A DNA stretch of 11,500 nucleotides from NCBI GenBank assembly GCA_021793895.1, contig JAJYRW010000027.1, forward strand, positions 1 to 11,500, in the 5' to 3' direction. The stretch comes from Actinomycetes bacterium. GTDB taxonomy: Bacteria > Actinomycetota > Actinomycetes > Actinomycetales > JAJYRW01. The notes beneath the pieces are model-generated. The model saw nothing but the letters and a program-made list of their open reading frames with translations. It was not told the origin of the DNA and ran no database searches. Every line of letters begins with the position of its first letter. Position 1 is the stretch's first letter. Shown here piece by piece: positions 6,956 to 11,500 of the stretch. Both the position numbers and the translations under genes were made by a program.

Positions 6956-7924
6956 CTAGCTCCACTCGTGATTCGGTGACGTGCCCAGCGGCTGGCCGTA
7001 CCAGTGTTCAATAAGTACGCGGGCCACCGATGCTTTCCCGGGCAAAATGACCCGGCCCTCCTCGACATCCGCGGCGAGGGCCGGGCGCGTAAACCAGCGC
7101 GCTTCAAGCATCTCCACTCCGTCAACAATGATTTCGGTGCTCAGCGCGTTGCCGGTATAGGCCAACATCAAAGATGCGGGAAAGGGCCAGGGTTGCGAGC
7201 CGCGGTATTTCACCGCGCCCACTTCAATACTCGCTTCTTCATAAACCTCGCGGCGCACCGCACTTTCCGGGGTCTCGCCCGGTTCAACAAAGCCGGCGAG
7301 AGTGGAAAACCGGTGCTCCGGCCAAGCGGCGCCCCTTCCGAGCAAAAGGCGATCGGCGTCGTCCGTAATTGCCATAATCACCGCCGGGTCGGTGCGCGGG
7401 AAGTGCTGGGAGCGATCAATTGGGCACTGCCGCACCCAGCCCGATTCGATAGAAAGTGTTGTTGCACCGCAGTGGGGGCAGTGGCGATGTCGGCGGTGCC
7501 ACTGCATGAGCGCGAGCGCGGTGGTGACTAGCCCCGTTTCGCTGTCGCTAAGCGCAGTTCCGAATTGGCGCGGGCTGGCCCAATCCAGCTGCTTATGCGG
7601 CGTCTTTTGTTGGATTTGATTGAGCAGGTCACCGCTGCGCTCCCCCGCGTCCACGACCAGATAAGCGTTGTGGGCATCAGAGCCCAAATAGGCGAACTGG
7701 GCTGGCTCGCGGCCATTGCTTGCCGCGGCTGGAAAATCAGTGCCCGATATCTGAAGAAGCTCAGGCGTGGAGTCGGTGCGCGCAATGGCGATGCGGGCGC
7801 CGTCCACAATTAAAACCCGGGCCACCGAACTGGTTAACATGCGCGAAATTAGTTCCGGATCCTGGCGACTAAGGGCGTCGCGATCCACGGCGGATCTGGC
7901 AAGCGGTAACGGATCAGGGAACAC
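6956..7924 (-). CDS. nudC: NAD(H) pyrophosphatase NudC (Nudix hydrolase, RNA deNADding-type)
   Basis: The product has 322 residues with a GTG start. NudC enzymes cleave NADH/NAD+ to NMN(H) and AMP and remove NAD caps from RNA 5' ends. The zinc-ribbon region has C149-PH-C152 and C167, but the fourth ligand position reads IDRS without Cys. HFPRTDPAVIM (174-184) precedes the Nudix box G211-FVEPG-E217...R225-EVYEEAS-232, where the glutamates are intact but the usual Gly of EExGU is Ser232. GSQPWPFP (242-249) is the NudC-specific SQPWPFPxS signature, so the specific assignment is secure. The start codon has AAGGAG abutting rather than spaced from it, and the first in-frame stop is only two codons upstream; leaderless translation is likely (see the promoter entry). 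It is the gene next to mycoredoxin in mycobacteria too. Confidence 0.95.
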   Translation of the reverse strand: MFPDPLPLARSAVDRDALSRQDPELISRMLTSSVARVLIVDGARIAIARTDSTPELLQISGTDFPAAASNGREPAQFAYLGSDAHNAYLVVDAGERSGDLLNQIQQKTPHKQLDWASPRQFGTALSDSETGLVTTALALMQWHRRHRHCPHCGATTLSIESGWVRQCPIDRSQHFPRTDPAVIMAITDDADRLLLGRGAAWPEHRFSTLAGFVEPGETPESAVRREVYEEASIEVGAVKYRGSQPWPFPASLMLAYTGNALSTEIIVDGVEMLEARWFTRPALAADVEEGRVILPGKASVARVLIEHWYGQPLGTSPNHEWS

Positions 7925-7936
7925 TCCTTAACCGTA
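7925..7936 (-). promoter_or_regulatory. Predicted leaderless promoter -10 for nudC
   Basis: Reading the minus strand, TACGGT (7936-7931) matches the actinobacterial TAnnnT -10. It is followed by exactly 6 nt (TAAGGA) and then the GTG at 7924-7922, so transcription would start on the first base of the start codon. The -35 region is weak. The purine run beside GTG is too close to act as a normal SD, which supports a leaderless reading. Confidence 0.5.
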
Positions 7937-7996
7937 CCGTTGAAAATCGATGCTGCTTGTCGGTGCGTCGACGAGCCGGCCCCGGGATTAATTTCG

Positions 7997-8008
7997 TAGG
8001 TTAAGAGG
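7997..8008 (+). promoter_or_regulatory. Predicted leaderless promoter -10 for the phosphotransferase-like gene
   Basis: TAGGTT (7997-8002) fits TAnnnT and is followed by exactly 6 nt (AAGAGG) and then the GTG at 8009. This mirrors the nudC arrangement on the opposite strand 72 bp away. No clear -35 hexamer is seen about 17 bp upstream. The AAGAGG touches the start codon, so SD-led initiation would be badly spaced. Confidence 0.5.
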
Positions 8009-8935
8009 GTGTCACGTTCACCCCTTACGCTCGCTGCTCTGGCCACCGCGGCCATTCCCGCTCTCGCTCCGGTCGATGCGCGCGCAGTGCCCGGGCCGCT
8101 GGGTACTGATGCGGCAAAAATTGTGGACGACGCCGGGCGCCACTGGCTCATAATCGCACCTCAGCATGCGGCTGCTGGGGCGGCTTTAGATGCTGAGGCG
8201 GCGCTCCTGGAGCGGTTGGGGCAGGAAGCGACGGCCGGAAATCTTCCTTTTGCCGTGCTTGAGCCACGCGGCTGGTCGCCGCTGCCCGAGGGGGGACGGG
8301 CCTGTATCTATCAGGCACCGCAGGGGCGGGAATTGCACTACGGGCAGCTGGAACCGCGCGGGCAACTTGCGCGGAATTTAGGGGCGATGCTGGGCAAAAT
8401 TCATGAGCTTTCCCCAAAGATTGCCGAAGATTTGAGTTTGCCTACCTATGACAGTGAGGAATATCGCACCCGGCAACTAGTGGAGCTTGATGAGGCGGCT
8501 CGCACCGGTCATGTGCCAACCAACCTTTTGCGCCGCTGGGAGCGGGCGCTGGAAAATGTGGCGTTGTGGCGCTTTTCGAGTGTGATGACGCACGGAGATT
8601 TGGCGCAAGAATTGGTTTTAGTGGCAGATCAAAGCGTGGCCACGGTACTGGGTTGGAGTAGAGCCCGCGTGGCTGATCCCGCCGATGATTTGGCGTGGCT
8701 TTTGACCGCACTACCCGAAGACATCACGGACACGATTGTGGAAACGTATGCGCTGTCCCGCTCGGAAGAGCCGGACCCGCACTTGCAAACGCGGGCAATT
8801 TTGGCCGGGGAGTTCGCCGTTGCGCGGTGGCTCCTATACGGCGTGCGCAATGACGATTCTGAGGTCGTCGCCGACGCGGTTGAGATGCTGCGGGACCTAG
8901 AAGCTGACTTGGGCGATGAGCCGCTCGAACTGTAG
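8009..8935 (+). CDS. APH/choline-kinase-fold phosphotransferase-like protein, probably catalytically impaired
   Basis: The product has 308 residues; GTG start. The kinase-like C-lobe is recognisable: RNLGAMLGKIHEL (122-134), then VMTHGDLAQELVLV (192-205), then ATVLGWSRARVADPADDLAWLL (211-232), matching the APH pattern HGDxxxxN ... iDW ... DPxxDLA. The catalytic Asp (D197) and the DPADDLA segment remain. However, the metal-binding Asn of HGDxxxxN is L202, and the Asp of the APH 'DFG-equivalent' iDW is G215. Phosphotransfer in the normal way is therefore doubtful; it may be a pseudokinase, or this may be typical of its subfamily. The Ala-rich N-terminus (SPLTLAALATAAIPAL) lacks the basic start and cleavage context of a convincing signal peptide, and I take the protein as cytoplasmic. 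It lies between nudC (divergent) and the adnB-like gene (convergent). The stop codon falls in the first unit of a tandem repeat. Confidence 0.75.
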   Translation: MSRSPLTLAALATAAIPALAPVDARAVPGPLGTDAAKIVDDAGRHWLIIAPQHAAAGAALDAEAALLERLGQEATAGNLPFAVLEPRGWSPLPEGGRACIYQAPQGRELHYGQLEPRGQLARNLGAMLGKIHELSPKIAEDLSLPTYDSEEYRTRQLVELDEAARTGHVPTNLLRRWERALENVALWRFSSVMTHGDLAQELVLVADQSVATVLGWSRARVADPADDLAWLLTALPEDITDTIVETYALSRSEEPDPHLQTRAILAGEFAVARWLLYGVRNDDSEVVADAVEMLRDLEADLGDEPLEL

Positions 8936-9015
8936 ACGGAACGGGCACCTGCGGGCGACCTGTAGGCGGAACGGGGACCCGCGCGACCTGTAGGCGGAAC
9001 GGGGCCCCGCGCGGG
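8930..9015. repeat. Three tandem 28-30 bp GC-rich repeats that begin at the last codons of the phosphotransferase gene
   Basis: Units 8930-8959 (30 bp), 8960-8987 (28 bp) and 8988-9015 (28 bp) share CTGTAG(A/G)CGGAACGGG and a GC-rich end. The TAG of the first unit (8933-8935) is the gene's stop codon. The copies become more alike toward the right. They fill most of the 115-bp gap to the convergent adnB-like gene and may belong to a dispersed intergenic repeat family. Confidence 0.8.
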
Positions 9016-9029
9016 GGCAGGGACGTTCC
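8996..9029. terminator. GC-rich hairpin in the convergent gap, possible bidirectional terminator
   Basis: GGAACG (8996-9001) can pair with CGTTCC (9024-9029). Inside lies the perfect 12-bp palindrome CCCCGCGCGGGG (9005-9016), next to GGGGCCCC (9001-9008). The position between two convergent genes fits termination. There is no T-run, so it would be a non-canonical, structure-driven or Rho-assisted site. Confidence 0.4.
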
Positions 9030-9050
9030 AGATATCGCCGCGCACCGGCC

Positions 9051-11500
9051 TTAAGCGAATGTAAGTTTCCCGCCCGGGGCTTGCCGGGCGAGGGTTTCAG
9101 CGATCTGGGCATCGGTGAGTTCAAGTGCTGGCACTTCGGTTATTCCCTGCGGCAGGACGTGCACGAATACGGCGTCGACATCTTCCAGCGGGGCGCCGTG
9201 GAGCCTGGCCCAGGCCAGTCGGTAGATCGCTAGTTGAACTGAGCGCTCTTGATGGGCGCTGGAGCCGATTTTTGGTGGCGCTCCCGTTTTCCAGTCGACG
9301 ATCAAGATCCGGCCATCGGGTTCTTCAAAAACTGCGTCGATCCGGCAGCGAATAGTGGTATTTGCCACGGGAGTGTCAATATCGATCTCTAACCCGATGG
9401 GTTGGCGCTGGGCCCACTTGGACTGCGAGAAAACCTCTTTCAGGGCTTCCAGATCCGTGTCGCTGGTTGCGGTCTGAGAGCCGGGCAGGTCATCAAGGTC
9501 GACCAGTACCGGAGTGCCATATAGCTGCTCGACCCAGGTGTGAAAGGCCGTGCCCAGTCGCGAACGGGTGGTGGGTTGTTGCGGGATGGGGCGGCGGCGC
9601 AGGAGCGCGAACTTGTGCGGATCTTCCATGAGGGAAACCAGGCCGGAGGCAGAAAGATGGTCGGGCAAGTCCACCGCCCGCTCGGGCGCGGAATCGCAGT
9701 TAGCTTCGGCCAGGAGTAGATCGGCGTGACGGTGCCAGGTTGCTATTTCCTCGCTGGGCGCATCATCGGGCGTGAGACTTAGCCCGTGTCCGGCGGCAAT
9801 ACGCCTTTGGACGCGCTGCGCCGAGGCGATAATTTGCTCTGTGCGTTCAGTACTTGGGGCTTCGGGCCAAGAAGCAGTGTTTTCGACCTCGAGATCGGGG
9901 TTGGTTTCGTTCTCCGGCTGGCTGGCCAGGGGGTCCGAAATTAGACCGCCCTGTACGAGTGCCGTTAAGAACCGGGAGGGGCGAGCCGGTGTTTTTCGGC
10001 CACTGCGCCACCACGACCCCGTCAAAAGCAACCGGTGCCGGGCCCGGGTGAAAGCGACGTATGCCAAGCGGCGTTCTTCAGAAATTCGGTGGTCGCCGGC
10101 CGCAATTTTGAAATCGGCTACGGCCGCACTGAATTGATCCATATCGGCCGCGCCGTCGCCCGCAAAAACGGGCAGGCCCTCGGCATCACCGCGCAGTTCA
10201 TAGGGCAGTTCTTGCCGGTCTGTCAGCCATCCGACATCTTCGACGGGTTTTTCGGGGTCTTTCGGAACGCGGCAAGAGGGAAAGACGCCCTCAACCAGCC
10301 CGGAAACTGCCACAACATCCCATTCCAAGCCCTTAGCCGCGTGAATTGTTAGCAGCTGGACGGCATCGGCGGACGGGTCGACATTGGTGACCGGTAGGCC
10401 TCGCTCTTCTTGGCTTGCTACCTCGAGCCACTCGAGGAATGCGCCCAAGGTGACCGGCGCCCCGGTCCCGCCGGTTGATTCATACTGCGCAGCGACCGCC
10501 CGGAACTGTTCTAAGTGGTGTAGCGCTTGGGCGGAGCGGGTTGGGTCAATGGCGAACTCGATGTCAAAAAGCAAGGCCCGCTCCACTTCGGCCACGAGCT
10601 CGACCAGGCGTAAACCAGTGCGGGTGCGCAGTTGGCGCAGTTGCTGGCCAAACTCTTTAAAGCGTTCTTGGCCGGCCGAGGAAATATCTAAACCATCGGG
10701 CCAAACGTCGCGGTCGGCCAGTTCATCTAGCGCATCGATAATGCTGCGCTCATCGCGCGCCGCACCGGCGATTTTTCGCGACCATCGCGCCAGGCCGTGT
10801 AGATCGCGAATGCCAAATTGCCAGCGGGGATTCGTCAGCAGGCGAATAAGCGCATCGCCTCGGGAGGGGTCGTGAACTGCTTGGAGCATTGCCACCACAT
10901 CGCTGACTTCTGGCGTGTCTAACAGGCCGCCCAGTCCCACGATTTCTACCGGCACATCGGCGGCCGTCAGGGCAGCAGCGATGGAATCAAATTGGCTGCG
11001 AACACGGCACAGCACGGCTGCCGAGACGGGTTTTGATTTCGGGTTCGTATTCGTTCCGCGGTGGTGCGCCATAAATTCGGCAATCTTTTGCGCTTCCAAC
11101 TCGCTGGTCTCGACAAACGCGGCGCGGACTTCTCCCGCTCCCGCGTTAGGGCGGGCTTGGAGTTTCTTGACCTGCACGTCGCTGGTCTCAGCCGCTGCGA
11201 TGGCGCCCGAAGTTGGGGTAGGCACCGCACCCGCGTCGCTGGCCTGCAGCGGCGCGGCCGTGCGGTTGGCGACTTTAAGGATCTCCTGATCGTTGCGCCA
11301 CGCAATCGACAGGTTGGTGTGGGTAGCGGGTCGGGGCTCCCCGGTTTCTTTATCCACAGCCGGAAACACCTGCGGGAAGCGCAGTAGAGCACCCGAACTT
11401 GCGCCACGCCATCCATAAATCGCCTGATACGGATCACCCACGGCCGTCACGGCGTGTCCCGCGCCAAAAAGCCCGGACAGTAGTGTGACCTGCGCGTGGG
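9051..11500 (-). CDS. adnB: AdnB-like subunit of the AdnAB helicase-nuclease (partial, runs off right edge)
   Basis: There are 815 codons visible; the frame is open through 11498, so the N-terminus with Walker A lies outside. In-frame with the edge are HAQVTLLSGLFGAG and then AVGDPYQAIYGWRGASSG (motif III, about 11391-11444). Motif V-VI elements follow: LLTIHAAKGLEWD (about 10317-10355) and ERRLAYVAFTRAR (about 10040-10075). The C-terminus is a RecB-family nuclease: GTAFHTW (about 9536-9556), RCRIDAVF (about 9325-9350) and ILIVDWKTG (about 9285-9310), with QLAIYRLAW as the QxxxY motif. The D...DWK catalytic core is intact. AdnAB resects double-strand breaks in mycobacteria using two motors and two nucleases. 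AdnB rather than AdnA is chosen because in mycobacteria adnB is the distal cistron lying nearer nudC and, as I recall, carries the VTAVGDPxQxIYGWRG form. adnA should lie just beyond the right edge. A RecB-like single protein is the main alternative. Confidence 0.85.
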   Translation of the reverse strand, partial: HAQVTLLSGLFGAGHAVTAVGDPYQAIYGWRGASSGALLRFPQVFPAVDKETGEPRPATHTNLSIAWRNDQEILKVANRTAAPLQASDAGAVPTPTSGAIAAAETSDVQVKKLQARPNAGAGEVRAAFVETSELEAQKIAEFMAHHRGTNTNPKSKPVSAAVLCRVRSQFDSIAAALTAADVPVEIVGLGGLLDTPEVSDVVAMLQAVHDPSRGDALIRLLTNPRWQFGIRDLHGLARWSRKIAGAARDERSIIDALDELADRDVWPDGLDISSAGQERFKEFGQQLRQLRTRTGLRLVELVAEVERALLFDIEFAIDPTRSAQALHHLEQFRAVAAQYESTGGTGAPVTLGAFLEWLEVASQEERGLPVTNVDPSADAVQLLTIHAAKGLEWDVVAVSGLVEGVFPSCRVPKDPEKPVEDVGWLTDRQELPYELRGDAEGLPVFAGDGAADMDQFSAAVADFKIAAGDHRISEERRLAYVAFTRARHRLLLTGSWWRSGRKTPARPSRFLTALVQGGLISDPLASQPENETNPDLEVENTASWPEAPSTERTEQIIASAQRVQRRIAAGHGLSLTPDDAPSEEIATWHRHADLLLAEANCDSAPERAVDLPDHLSASGLVSLMEDPHKFALLRRRPIPQQPTTRSRLGTAFHTWVEQLYGTPVLVDLDDLPGSQTATSDTDLEALKEVFSQSKWAQRQPIGLEIDIDTPVANTTIRCRIDAVFEEPDGRILIVDWKTGAPPKIGSSAHQERSVQLAIYRLAWARLHGAPLEDVDAVFVHVLPQGITEVPALELTDAQIAETLARQAPGGKLTFA

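Noticed and set aside
6930..6959. GCGCTAG repeated at the mycoredoxin/nudC convergent junction
   Set aside because: The two copies are direct, not inverted, so they form no hairpin; too short to call a terminator or repeat element.
8629..9124. Minus-strand frames across the tandem repeat region
   Set aside because: Their low-complexity Arg/Ser/Pro sequence arises from the repeat and from antisense of the phosphotransferase-like gene.
11350..11358. Exact TTATCCACA DnaA-box match
   Set aside because: It lies alone inside the adnB-like coding sequence, in codons for V-D-K, with no second box nearby, so it is best explained as a chance match.
1..11500. CRISPR arrays, tRNA/rRNA genes, transposases, phage or defence genes
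   Set aside because: None were seen on reading both strands; the tandem repeats present lack the unique spacers of CRISPR arrays, and gene content is ordinary chromosomal.

Overview
The window looks like chromosomal DNA from a high-GC Gram-positive bacterium (Actinomycetota). The evidence is the high GC content, many GTG starts, a mycoredoxin (mycothiol is an actinobacterial thiol), a UvrD2-type helicase with a tetracysteine/HRDC tail, and an AdnB-type helicase-nuclease. From memory, the gene order parallels the Mycobacterium tuberculosis Rv3195-Rv3202c region (DUF2342 protein, ThiF-like protein, uvrD2, mycoredoxin, nudC, adnB/adnA). The ABC1-like gene and whiB7 that I recall between the ThiF-like gene and uvrD2 in mycobacteria are absent here. 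The genus cannot be fixed from the sequence; an Actinomycetales-type relative is my guess only.

Layout, left to right: (1) a minus-strand atypical SDR/epimerase-like gene running off the left edge (1-953); (2) a divergent plus-strand DUF2342 'zincin-like' gene (1065-2489) whose metal-site residues look lost; (3) a convergent minus-strand YgjP/DUF45 HExxH metallopeptidase gene (2541-3266) with an Asp-rich octapeptide repeat tail; (4) a divergent plus-strand ThiF/E1-like, TOMM-cyclodehydratase-like gene (3370-4389); (5) minus-strand uvrD2 (4459-6531); (6) divergent plus-strand mycoredoxin (6637-6912); (7) minus-strand nudC (6956-7924); (8) divergent plus-strand APH-fold phosphotransferase-like gene (8009-8935) with degraded kinase motifs; (9) a short intergenic 28-30 bp tandem repeat and GC-rich hairpin; (10) minus-strand adnB-like gene running off the right edge (9051-11500). 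Genes alternate strand throughout, so each is probably its own transcription unit. Every intergenic gap is about 115 bp or shorter, and no stretch over 300 bp lacks a gene.

Functionally the right two-thirds is a genome-maintenance and redox neighbourhood: two SF1A helicases (UvrD2; AdnB of the AdnAB end-resection motor-nuclease), a mycothiol-dependent glutaredoxin-like protein and an NAD(H)/NAD-capped-RNA pyrophosphatase. Proteins with lost catalytic residues surround it: the SDR without YxxxK, the DUF2342 protein without its expected zinc ligands, the kinase-fold protein without the HGDxxxxN Asn and the metal-binding Asp, and an E1-like protein with no YcaO or precursor-peptide partner in view. 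I found no CRISPR array, tRNA, rRNA, insertion sequence, prophage or defence island. The most interesting non-coding signals are a matched pair of TAnnnT boxes, each exactly 6 bp before a GTG start, in the nudC/phosphotransferase divergent region; a DnaA-box-like inverted repeat upstream of the YgjP/ThiF-like pair; and 24-bp tandem repeats in the facing 3' ends of two convergent genes.
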